The position numbers and the translations under genes are program-made. The notes under the pieces were generated by a model. The model searched no databases. It worked only from the letters and a program-made list of their open reading frames with translations, and was not told the origin of the DNA. DNA of 64,000 bases, taken from the NCBI RefSeq assembly GCF_023502235.1, contig NZ_JAMFLY010000002.1, forward strand, positions 682,001 through 746,000, written 5' to 3'. This DNA comes from Flagellimonas myxillae. Lineage in GTDB: Bacteria > Bacteroidota > Bacteroidia > Flavobacteriales > Flavobacteriaceae. This document shows, piece by piece, positions 8,366-16,728 of the stretch; the stretch's first letter is position 1, and the number at the start of each line of letters is the position of its first letter.

Positions 8366-10723
8366 CTAAATTTTATCTAGATTTTCCCCAAGCACAATTT
8401 TGGAATTGGCGGGAAGGGAAACTTCTGTTTGGATGTCCCCATATTTTATTTGAACGGTTTTTGCTGCGGCAGCCTTTAATCCTAATTCCAGCAACTTGCC
8501 ATCTTTCCATTCAATGTCGATTTCAATGTTGCCCCTTGCCTTAAGCCCTGAAATTTTTCCATTTTTCCATTTGGTGGGCAAGGCAGGTAAAATCCTCAGG
8601 AACCCCTCGTGCGACTGTAACAAAAGTTCCGCAACCCCTGCTGTATAGCCAAAGTTTCCATCTATTTGGAAAGGAGGGTGCTCATCGAACATATTATGGG
8701 CTATGGAAATCTGCAGAAACTTGTCTATGTTTTCTTGGGCGGCGGCTCCATCCAGGAGTCGTGCGTTCATGTTGATCATCCAAGCTCTGCTCCAGCCGGT
8801 TCCAGCCCCGCCATGCTGCAAGCGGTAATCTATGGTTTTTTGGGCCGCATCAAAGGCTTCGGCATTGTTTTCCACAATTTCATCGCCCGGATGCAAGGCA
8901 TACAAATGGGACATGTGCCTATGACCTTTTTCCGGCTCGTCGTACGGCTCGTTCCATTCCAGGATGCGACCATCATCCCCGATAAGAATACCTGGGTGCA
9001 ATTGCTCCCGTTTCTCGGTCACTTCCTTGGTGAAAGCATCATCGATTCCTAAGATTTGGGCAGCGGCAAGTGTATTGTCAAATACCTCCCCGATAATCTG
9101 ATGCCCCATGGCACTGCCAAAGGAAACCGCTGCGGATTGTCCATTTTTTGCGATATAGGAATTTTCTGGGGAGGTCTCAGGAGTGGAGACCCATTTTCCA
9201 CTTTTTTCATCCCAGACCAACCAATCCAAATAGAACTCGGACAGGCCTTTTAGGATGGGGTATGCCCGTTCCTTGAGAAAAACCTCGTCTTGGGTAAACT
9301 GATAGCGTTCCCAATAGTGTTGGGCACACCAACCTCCACCGTGTATCCAGGAACCCCAATACGCCCGTTCCGCCCTCATAAATGGAGTGGCCCAAAGATC
9401 TGTGGTATGATGGGCCATGGTACCCCTTGTAATACCGTACTGTTCCTTAGCAGTGACCTTGCCATTTTCATAAACTCTATCCAAGAGCGAAAAGAAGGGG
9501 TCGTGCAGTTCACTTAAATTGGTGACTTCTGCCGGCCAATAATTCATTTGTAGGTTGATGTTGATGTGGTAGTCGGCATTCCATGGGGCCGTAATATGCT
9601 CGTTCCAAATGCCTTGCAAGTTGGCAGGGTTCGTCCCTGGTCTAGAGGATGCAATCAAAAGATATCTTCCATACTGGAAAAGCTTGGCCGCAAGATCTGG
9701 ATCTCCCAAACCATCTTTTCTACGTTGCAACCTGGTGTCTGTGGGGAGGCTATCCAAAGTTTTTCCACCCAAATCAAATGCTACCCTGTTGTACAATTGC
9801 CGATAATCTTTCGTATGGGATTGCAACAGTTGCTCGAACGTTTTTTTTGTGGCCGAGGCCAAGGTCTCAATGTTTTTATCTACGTAGTTCTGGCCATGGT
9901 AAAACGAAGTGTTCCCTGCTAGGTATATGGTCGCTTTCTTAACACCTTTTAGCTGGAGTTTTCCGTCTTCGGAACTTACAGAGCCCGACTCGTTCTTTAC
10001 TTTTAACCGAGTTTCAAATTTGACACCGTAATCCAAGGGAAATGGAGCAGAAAACCGCTTTCCCCCAAATTGGGTCACTACCCCTTTCATACTTATCTCC
10101 GTTTCGGAAGGATTGGTGACCACTACGGTAGGTCTATCGGTGTCTTTAGGTCTGTCCAAGCGCAGGTCAAAGTCCATACCATTCTCGGCTGTGGTTGCCA
10201 ATTCAATAACAAGCACATCATCCGGATGGGAAGCAATTACTTTTTGGGTATAAGAATCCCCTTGGGAGGTGTAGGCAACAGATAGTAGTGCATCGTTCAA
10301 GTTCAGGGAGCGTTTGTAATTTTCGACATTCTTATTGTCCTTAAAATCGATAAACAGGTCACCCATGGTCTGGTGGGAACGGGTTATGGTCTTGTACGAA
10401 AACTTCTCTACAATCAAACTATCCACTTCCTGGTTTTTCCCTTCTAAGAGCAACGCTCTAATTTCTTCAAGGTCTTCGGGTGTTCCAATGGCTTCTTTCC
10501 AATCCTCGGCTCCGGACCACATCGAATCTTCGTTCAGTTGGATGCGCTCGTTATTTGGGTCTCCAAAGACCATGGCCCCAAAACGTCCATTCCCTACGGG
10601 TAGCGCCTGCATCCATTCTTCGGCGGGTTCGTCATACCAGAGCTCATTTTTTTGGAGTTCTGTTTCTTTCTTGCACGAAACAATGGTGACCAGTATCAGG
10701 AATGCGATAAATACTCTTTTCAT
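8366..10723 (-). CDS. GH95 alpha-L-fucosidase (or alpha-L-galactosidase) lipoprotein
   Basis: A full-length (785 aa) GH95 protein with a lipoprotein signal ending T-I-V-S-C (Cys17). The N-terminal beta domain starts with L-W-Y-D-E-P-A and L-P-V-G-N-G-R-F-G-A. The (alpha/alpha)6 barrel carries the expected catalytic set: Asn388 and Asn390 in H-I-N-I-N, general acid Glu520 in T-S-P-E-N, and general base Asp688 in Q-I-D-G-N-F-G, matching the Asn/Asn/Glu/Asp arrangement known from the Bifidobacterium AfcA enzyme. GH95 enzymes invert the configuration and typically cleave alpha-1,2-L-fucose; some members prefer alpha-L-galactose, and the sequence alone does not decide. It complements the retaining GH29 enzymes of the same operon, so several fucose linkages can be handled. 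The gap to the upstream esterase gene is 31 bases. Confidence 0.93.
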   Translation of the reverse strand: MKRVFIAFLILVTIVSCKKETELQKNELWYDEPAEEWMQALPVGNGRFGAMVFGDPNNERIQLNEDSMWSGAEDWKEAIGTPEDLEEIRALLLEGKNQEVDSLIVEKFSYKTITRSHQTMGDLFIDFKDNKNVENYKRSLNLNDALLSVAYTSQGDSYTQKVIASHPDDVLVIELATTAENGMDFDLRLDRPKDTDRPTVVVTNPSETEISMKGVVTQFGGKRFSAPFPLDYGVKFETRLKVKNESGSVSSEDGKLQLKGVKKATIYLAGNTSFYHGQNYVDKNIETLASATKKTFEQLLQSHTKDYRQLYNRVAFDLGGKTLDSLPTDTRLQRRKDGLGDPDLAAKLFQYGRYLLIASSRPGTNPANLQGIWNEHITAPWNADYHININLQMNYWPAEVTNLSELHDPFFSLLDRVYENGKVTAKEQYGITRGTMAHHTTDLWATPFMRAERAYWGSWIHGGGWCAQHYWERYQFTQDEVFLKERAYPILKGLSEFYLDWLVWDEKSGKWVSTPETSPENSYIAKNGQSAAVSFGSAMGHQIIGEVFDNTLAAAQILGIDDAFTKEVTEKREQLHPGILIGDDGRILEWNEPYDEPEKGHRHMSHLYALHPGDEIVENNAEAFDAAQKTIDYRLQHGGAGTGWSRAWMINMNARLLDGAAAQENIDKFLQISIAHNMFDEHPPFQIDGNFGYTAGVAELLLQSHEGFLRILPALPTKWKNGKISGLKARGNIEIDIEWKDGKLLELGLKAAAAKTVQIKYGDIQTEVSLPANSKIVLGENLDKI

Positions 10724-10754
10724 TTTCTATTTACGTTTAAGTTTTATTTGACTC

Positions 10755-12887
10755 CTACTTTTTTTGGATTTGCTTTTGAATAAATTCACCCCAAACCTCA
10801 TATCCCCCGGGTTTAAGGTGTATGCCATCACCGCCGTATAGAGTCTCTTTCAAATTGCCTTTCTCGTCACTGAACGTGGCTTCTAGGTTAAAGTATTGCA
10901 CAGATTCTTGATTCCCCAGGGGAGCTATTAGCTCATGGATTTTACGGTATTTCTTTCTACGTTCCGAAGTATGGTCCAACCCTGTTGGAAGGGGCCCAAA
11001 AAGCAGAATTTTGGAATTGGGTAGTTTTGATCGTAGCAGCTTAACATTTAAGGCAATGCCCTCGGCAATTTCCTCGGCGGAATTGTAGGGAAAATTGTTA
11101 ACCCCAATGGCCAAGCTCACAAACTCTGGGGAACCTTCGTCATAATGTCCATTTTGGATTCTCCATGCCGTATGCTCGGTTCTATCTCCGGAAATACCTG
11201 CAGAAACCCATTTTAATCCATTGAAACTTCGTTGGGCTGCCTCAAGTCCCGGCTTGTAGGTGGTTAGGGTACGGTTACCACCCCAACCTTGGGTTATGGA
11301 ATTACCAACCAATAGTAAATCCAATTTTCCTGAATAACGACTCAGGGAGTCAATGTCGTACATCTGGTACCACCAGCCCTTACCTTCTTTCCAACCTGCG
11401 GCGGATCTGTATTCTGATCCAGGTGCGGGGACGGTCGCAAAATTAATTTTGCGATTGGAGGCCCGCAAAATGAAATCTACGATCGGACTTGGATTGGCTA
11501 AACTGTGGGGATGATGGCCCACATCGGGTTTGTAGACGGTTTTGATGTTCCCACCAGCAGCTTTTATTTTTTGCTCAAACGGGGTAGTATTCTCGGCAAC
11601 CGGAACCACTTTATCTGCTTCCCCGCAAACATGTAGCATGGGAAACCCGGCTTTGGCCAGAGTTGTGGTTTTGTGTATGGGATTTCCTGTAAATTGGTCC
11701 AGTTTCTTCTCGTTTGTAATTTCATATACTTTTTTGAACTGTTCCCAATCGGTTGTGCTTCCAAGGCCTTCTCCTTTGCCACCTGGCCAGCTTGTACCAT
11801 CCAGAACAGGAGCGTCGGCATAGGTGCAAATTACTTTTTCGGGATTCTCGGAGGCCCAATTGTACATGATCAGGCCGCCCCGGCTCATTCCCTCCAGAAC
11901 AACTTTTTCCGATAGTCCAGCCTTGGTCATCAATTCATAAAACGTATTCCAGCGCTCCACTGCCTCCTTATTTCCGAATAGGTTGGCCACATCACAATAG
12001 GCAATATGATACCCTCTTTCCAACAGGGCAATATCCGTCTGGGGTTCGTGACCCCAGAAACGGGAACGAAGTACCCATGGTCTTCCTTTAGCGGTTCTTT
12101 TGGGCTGCACCACTTTACAGGCTAACCCCGCGTATTTGAAATTGGTCTGTTGAAATCCATGGAAATTCTGTTGACTTTCAATTGCTACATCTAGATTTTC
12201 CAGGGGTTGGAATGACGATGCTGTTTTTTGCACCAATTGTTCATACACCCGCCGTGCAATTTTAGTGGCTCCCAAAGACGATGGATGGATTTTATCTGGA
12301 AACATGGACTCGTCTCCATCAAAAAGTTGATAGAGGTCCACCACTTCACTTCCCGTTTCATAGGCTACTTTTTGTGCCAGGGGAATGACCTTCTCTTTGA
12401 TAATGGGGTTCCAAATGCTGGTGGAATCCTGCAGAAAAGAGGGAACGGGTAAGAGCAATACTATTCTGGCATTTTGGTTTTGAGCCTTGAAAGATGCAAT
12501 TAAATCCTTGTAGTCTTTTTCAAAATCGGTGTCCAAATACTTTCGGTTTTGAAGCTTCGAGTCGTTCGTGCCCAATTTTATAAGAACTATAAGTGGGGCA
12601 AAATCCAAAGCTTCTTGATATTTGTCTGTTTCCCAGTAGGGATTATTTCCCTTTTTCAGAAGCGTGGCAGCATTGACCCCAAAATTTTCAACTTGATATT
12701 TTTCTCCCAAAAGGCGCTGCAGCTGTTCGGGATATGCATTCATTTCCCGATTGGCCATTCCTGCACCATAGGTTATGCTATTTCCAACACAGGCTATTTT
12801 AACAGATGCACGGTTAGCATTGCTTGTTTTTTGACAAGAGGATGCCAGAACAACCAAGATGCCCATTACAAAAAGAAAGTTTCTCAT
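10755..12887 (-). CDS. Three-domain esterase: SGNH hydrolase, alpha/beta hydrolase, SGNH hydrolase
   Basis: A 710-residue lipoprotein (Cys18 in A-S-S-C) with three hydrolase domains. Domain 1 (about 28-225) is SGNH/GDSL: G-N-S-I-T at 35-39, G-T-N-D at 106-109, and D198-x-x-H201. Domain 2 (about 235-475) is an alpha/beta hydrolase with nucleophile Ser335 in G-M-S-R-G-G, Asp425 in C-G-E-A-D-K and a histidine around 458 in V-G-H-H-P-H. Domain 3 (about 495-710) is a second SGNH domain: G-N-S-I-T at 528-532, G-V-N-N at 595-598, and D687-x-x-H690. All three appear to keep their catalytic residues. SGNH domains in glycan loci often remove acetyl groups, so the protein probably strips several acyl groups before the fucosidases act; the substrates are inference. 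Its ATG overlaps the upstream stop by 4 bases. Confidence 0.88.
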   Translation of the reverse strand: MRNFLFVMGILVVLASSCQKTSNANRASVKIACVGNSITYGAGMANREMNAYPEQLQRLLGEKYQVENFGVNAATLLKKGNNPYWETDKYQEALDFAPLIVLIKLGTNDSKLQNRKYLDTDFEKDYKDLIASFKAQNQNARIVLLLPVPSFLQDSTSIWNPIIKEKVIPLAQKVAYETGSEVVDLYQLFDGDESMFPDKIHPSSLGATKIARRVYEQLVQKTASSFQPLENLDVAIESQQNFHGFQQTNFKYAGLACKVVQPKRTAKGRPWVLRSRFWGHEPQTDIALLERGYHIAYCDVANLFGNKEAVERWNTFYELMTKAGLSEKVVLEGMSRGGLIMYNWASENPEKVICTYADAPVLDGTSWPGGKGEGLGSTTDWEQFKKVYEITNEKKLDQFTGNPIHKTTTLAKAGFPMLHVCGEADKVVPVAENTTPFEQKIKAAGGNIKTVYKPDVGHHPHSLANPSPIVDFILRASNRKINFATVPAPGSEYRSAAGWKEGKGWWYQMYDIDSLSRYSGKLDLLLVGNSITQGWGGNRTLTTYKPGLEAAQRSFNGLKWVSAGISGDRTEHTAWRIQNGHYDEGSPEFVSLAIGVNNFPYNSAEEIAEGIALNVKLLRSKLPNSKILLFGPLPTGLDHTSERRKKYRKIHELIAPLGNQESVQYFNLEATFSDEKGNLKETLYGGDGIHLKPGGYEVWGEFIQKQIQKK

Positions 12888-13885
12888 GACTTTAGCTTCA
12901 TTTTGAATCCGGTGATGGCAGGAACAATGGGATCATGCGGATGCTGATCTGGCATGCCCAATTCCTTGGGTCCCGGACCAACAAATTCTGTTTTTCTAGG
13001 CTCTAGGGTAATCTTATTCTTTTCAATCTTCATGAAGGTGAATAGGGATTCCCTGTAGGGGATGGTGTATTTTATCCATTTGTGCTTGGCATCAATTTCC
13101 TTGCTATAACGCACCTGTTGATAGTCCCCACCCACCCAACGATAAGAGGCACTATTGATTTGTACGTAATAAATTCCATTGATTTTGGTCATAAAATCGG
13201 TATGGTGATGCCCGCTCAAACAACAGAGGACTTTCTGGAAACCGGCCGAAGCGTTGGCAGCTTCCAAAATCTCCTGGACATCCTTTAGATTCGCAACTCC
13301 ACCATCTTCCAATTCCAAGGTCTGATGGCTGAAAATTATCGTGGGGTTATCTGTTTTTTGGAGATCTTGCCTTAACCATTCCTGCTGTTCCTTCCCGATA
13401 TAGCGATGATATCCTTCCCAGGGTTGGGGGTTGGCATCGTTTCCGTCCAGGATAATAAAGTGGATTCCTTTGTGATCAAAGGAATAGTAATTGGCCGGCA
13501 TGTCCCAAAATTCCCGAACCTGTTCCTTGCTATACCCAAGGTCGGTATCGTGGTTACCTATAACATGGTGCGTGTCTCGGGCATAGCTGTTCCAGATAGA
13601 CATAAATTTTTGGTTGCTTTCACGGGGGATACAGAAATCTCCCATTTGTACTATAAAGTCGAGATTTCGATCGTTGGATTCGCTTATGAAAGCCTGAAGC
13701 CGTTCTTCCCCATCGTGCATAATATCGTTGTGGACATCTGCGATCAAGCCAATGTTCAATGCTTCTTTTTTGAAGGTGAAAGGCAGGGCTTCCAAAGGCA
13801 AAACCATGGCTGTTCCCGCCATGGCAGATAGTTTAATAAAATCCCTTCTGCTCTTGGGTCGTGAAGTATTCTTGTCGATGTCCAT
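12884..13885 (-). CDS. Exported calcineurin-like metallophosphoesterase
   Basis: A 333-residue protein with a twin-arginine-type export signal (S-R-R-D-F-I-K at 12-18, then a weakly hydrophobic stretch to about residue 30). The two-metal centre is complete: D50-x-H52, D83 in Q-M-G-D, N111-H112-D113, H187 in F-S-H-Q, and H226-x-H228 in G-H-H-H. The family hydrolyses phosphomonoesters or phosphodiesters with Mn, Fe or Zn. Its place in a glycan operon, 8 bases downstream of the NPCBM enzyme gene and overlapping the esterase gene by 4 bases, suggests it removes a phosphate substituent or phosphodiester from the glycan or from a released product. That role is inference; a general periplasmic phosphatase is the alternative. 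Confidence 0.85.
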   Translation of the reverse strand: MDIDKNTSRPKSRRDFIKLSAMAGTAMVLPLEALPFTFKKEALNIGLIADVHNDIMHDGEERLQAFISESNDRNLDFIVQMGDFCIPRESNQKFMSIWNSYARDTHHVIGNHDTDLGYSKEQVREFWDMPANYYSFDHKGIHFIILDGNDANPQPWEGYHRYIGKEQQEWLRQDLQKTDNPTIIFSHQTLELEDGGVANLKDVQEILEAANASAGFQKVLCCLSGHHHTDFMTKINGIYYVQINSASYRWVGGDYQQVRYSKEIDAKHKWIKYTIPYRESLFTFMKIEKNKITLEPRKTEFVGPGPKELGMPDQHPHDPIVPAITGFKMKLKS

Positions 13886-13893
13886 AATTCTTG

Positions 13894-16728
13894 TTATTCA
13901 ATTACCCACCAACTATATCCGTTGGCAGGTATGGTTACCTGAATGTTGATCTTGTAGTCTCTTGTTAGTTCAAAGGTTTTTGCAACCCCTTCTTTTTCCC
14001 GGACCTTGGCATTATGGGTGAGCCCCGTATAATACAATGGAAGTTTAACAGTTCTGGTCATTTCCTCGTCCGTAGGGTTGAACATCATGACTAGACCTTT
14101 CTCCTTTAGTCTTGGGTTAACATGCATAAAACCGTCCCAATCCTTACCGGATGGACGTTTTAGGTGGATAATGTCACTGTTTAAGATACGGCGATATTCT
14201 TTATACCAGTCGATTACTTTTTGGACAACCGCTTTGGTTTTGGGGGTATCGTACAAGCGAGGCCCCCTATAACAGGCCTGTACGCCGGAACCATAGTTTT
14301 GCATCATGTGGCTTTCGTAGGCGTCCAAATGTTCGTTCAAGGGTTCTAATGTGGCCGCGGCACCCCCACCATGATATTCGGTCAAGGGCACAAAGGTCCA
14401 ACACATGCTTGGGATGCTTTTCCAAAGGCCATCATAAATGTTTGCCCTCCCCAGCACAAGTTGTCTATTTCGTGGCAAGGACCAGTTTACCTCCCTATAA
14501 CCAATGCCTGTTTTGTTGGTACCGGAGTTGAGATAAAAATCCGGGACGTTCATATAAATTCCATGGGCGCGCATCCATTTGTACAGCCCTTGTATTTGTG
14601 CGTACTGTTTCCACTGTGAGTCCTCCAACCCATTGTGATGGGCATGAACCGTAGAGGCACAAACATTTCCAGGATAGGAGCCGTCGTTTTCAAAGACTTG
14701 CATCCCGGTTTTGGTAAAGAATTTTTTGATTTTTCTGAAATAATCATGCCCCCATTCGCTGCTCAAACAGGGTGATGAACCGAAAATCATGCCTCCTCTT
14801 TTTCCTGTTTTCGGGTTGATTACATCAACCTCATCGCTTATCCATCTGCTCGATAACAAGGAGTATCCTCCAAGTTCTATCCCTTTGGAATTGGCATAAG
14901 ACCTTAGGTTCTTGAACTTCTGGTAATACTCCTCGGATTCTTTTTCCATGTCCAGTCCGCTCCCGAAACTCAATATGATCATTTCGTACCCGACCTCGGC
15001 ACATTGGTCCACCGCAGTTTTGATTTTCTCTGGATCTGTGGAAGTAAGGTGTAGAAAAATTGGGTTTTCCGTGGTCCAAGGGGAAATGGTACGGTACATT
15101 TTTCTTAAAAATAGCCCTTTGCGCTCTTTGTCAAAACTATCAAATGGCGTTTCCCAAACCCTAAAGGTGGTTAGGGAGCTGCCCGGAGAGATTCCCGTGT
15201 CTGGACCCAACGGAGGCCTCACTTCCAACATACATGGCAATCGAAGGGGGTAGTTGGTCTGGGAGGTGTAGCGCGGGTCTATTTCCCAGTAGGTGGTTTT
15301 GTCCGATGTTTTTTGCTGCATCGCACCAAAGGCATAATCGGTTTCAATGTGGATATTGGGTTTTTCAAAATATTCGGGGACATCCACGAGACTTTCTCCC
15401 TCCACCATTGCCAATTGTTCCAACTTAAAACTATTCAATTGAACCATAAGATCACCCTCGTTGATTACCTCAATCCACTTGCTTAAGGTGGGGAGGCCAT
15501 CATATAGCGCATAGTGTACCTTTACTTTGATTTCATCCTTGACCAGCGTGAAAACCAATTCCTTCCCTTTGGGCATATTGGTATTGGATGCCCATCTCAC
15601 GCGTTTCCATTCCAGCCTATCCTCAATATTCTTTATCTCAAAATCCTGGATCAAAAATGCATTGGCGGTCGGAGCCAACTGATCCACCCATTTCATGAGG
15701 GTATAGGCATATTCAGGTTGTTTGCTGAGCCCACCAATGGAATAGGGTTTACCATCAATGGTCAAGACTCCTTCATTAGAAACGGCACGCAACAAGCTCT
15801 CGCCGGTCATTTGGTTTACATAGTCAATCGTGGCCAAATTTGGCGACACGCGAAAAATTCGGGCTACCAGACCGTTCGATAAAACGATATCTTTTTGGTT
15901 TTGGGTCTGATACACCCCAGCCTTGGCCTTGGAATTGTCTATGAGCCAATCGTAGGATGGTTGCAACAATGGCATCGAAGTTTGGGGCAAAGCACTGATT
16001 TTTGATGCCAAGCGCTCTTCCACCACCTTGTCCAATTTGGGACCTTCCGCACCAAAATCGGGCTGTACAACTATTGGGGCTATTTCAAAATAGTCGATTT
16101 TGGGATCTATCCATACGGCATGATCTCCACTAACGCCATCCCCAGCATCTTCCACAATCAATTCCAAAATACCGCCTTTGGTGTTGACGTCTACGATTTT
16201 GGCTTTGTCACCCTTCCGCATGGTGCCACTATTGTAGACTTCTTCTCCATTGTGCAAGACTTTGAAAAGCACACTACCATCATCCACGCTTCCATTTTTG
16301 CCCTCGATACCTACAAACTGTTTTTTGGTAGCCGAAACATAATAGAAAATACGCTTGCCATCCGTAAGCGGTATGGTTTTAATGGAACTTGCAGCGTAAT
16401 CAACCTTACTATCGTTTAAGCCCACTTTGGCGGTAAACCTTGAGCCATCATACATTTTGATTTTAAGGACAGAGTTTGAGTGTACCCCAAAACCATTTTG
16501 AAACTTTTCTCCAGCAACGGACAATGCTTCCCCGGTTACCGATTTATTTTTCACAGGTGCACTATAACTCTGCTGGGCGAGGGAAATTTCCATTTCGCCA
16601 ACCTCTACTTGGGATTGAGCAACCACTAAGGATGAAGCAAAAACATAAACCAATATGAGCGTGGTTAATTTTATTTGCCAGTTGTTGACAGAAAAATTCG
16701 CATGCTTTTGACGTCTGGTAGCCCTCAT
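13894..16728 (-). CDS. NPCBM module plus GH36-like (clan D-like) glycoside hydrolase
   Basis: A 944-residue secreted protein with a long signal peptide (hydrophobic core about 20-36, cleavage after V-A-Q). Residues about 40-215 form an NPCBM carbohydrate-binding module, recognisable by G-F-G-V-H-S near 79-84 and A-V-W-I-D-P near 204. Residues about 270-545 are a beta-sandwich, and about 550-860 a barrel related to alpha-galactosidases of the GH27/GH36 type. Its strand end F-E-N-D-G-S (Asp682) is the best nucleophile candidate. The last 80 residues are a small beta domain of the kind that ends these enzymes. Specificity cannot be read off: alpha-galactose, or another alpha-linked sugar attached to the fucan, are possible. 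The start codon overlaps the stop of the beta-helix gene by 4 bases, so the two are probably translated together. Confidence 0.75.
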   Translation of the reverse strand: MRATRRQKHANFSVNNWQIKLTTLILVYVFASSLVVAQSQVEVGEMEISLAQQSYSAPVKNKSVTGEALSVAGEKFQNGFGVHSNSVLKIKMYDGSRFTAKVGLNDSKVDYAASSIKTIPLTDGKRIFYYVSATKKQFVGIEGKNGSVDDGSVLFKVLHNGEEVYNSGTMRKGDKAKIVDVNTKGGILELIVEDAGDGVSGDHAVWIDPKIDYFEIAPIVVQPDFGAEGPKLDKVVEERLASKISALPQTSMPLLQPSYDWLIDNSKAKAGVYQTQNQKDIVLSNGLVARIFRVSPNLATIDYVNQMTGESLLRAVSNEGVLTIDGKPYSIGGLSKQPEYAYTLMKWVDQLAPTANAFLIQDFEIKNIEDRLEWKRVRWASNTNMPKGKELVFTLVKDEIKVKVHYALYDGLPTLSKWIEVINEGDLMVQLNSFKLEQLAMVEGESLVDVPEYFEKPNIHIETDYAFGAMQQKTSDKTTYWEIDPRYTSQTNYPLRLPCMLEVRPPLGPDTGISPGSSLTTFRVWETPFDSFDKERKGLFLRKMYRTISPWTTENPIFLHLTSTDPEKIKTAVDQCAEVGYEMIILSFGSGLDMEKESEEYYQKFKNLRSYANSKGIELGGYSLLSSRWISDEVDVINPKTGKRGGMIFGSSPCLSSEWGHDYFRKIKKFFTKTGMQVFENDGSYPGNVCASTVHAHHNGLEDSQWKQYAQIQGLYKWMRAHGIYMNVPDFYLNSGTNKTGIGYREVNWSLPRNRQLVLGRANIYDGLWKSIPSMCWTFVPLTEYHGGGAAATLEPLNEHLDAYESHMMQNYGSGVQACYRGPRLYDTPKTKAVVQKVIDWYKEYRRILNSDIIHLKRPSGKDWDGFMHVNPRLKEKGLVMMFNPTDEEMTRTVKLPLYYTGLTHNAKVREKEGVAKTFELTRDYKINIQVTIPANGYSWWVIE

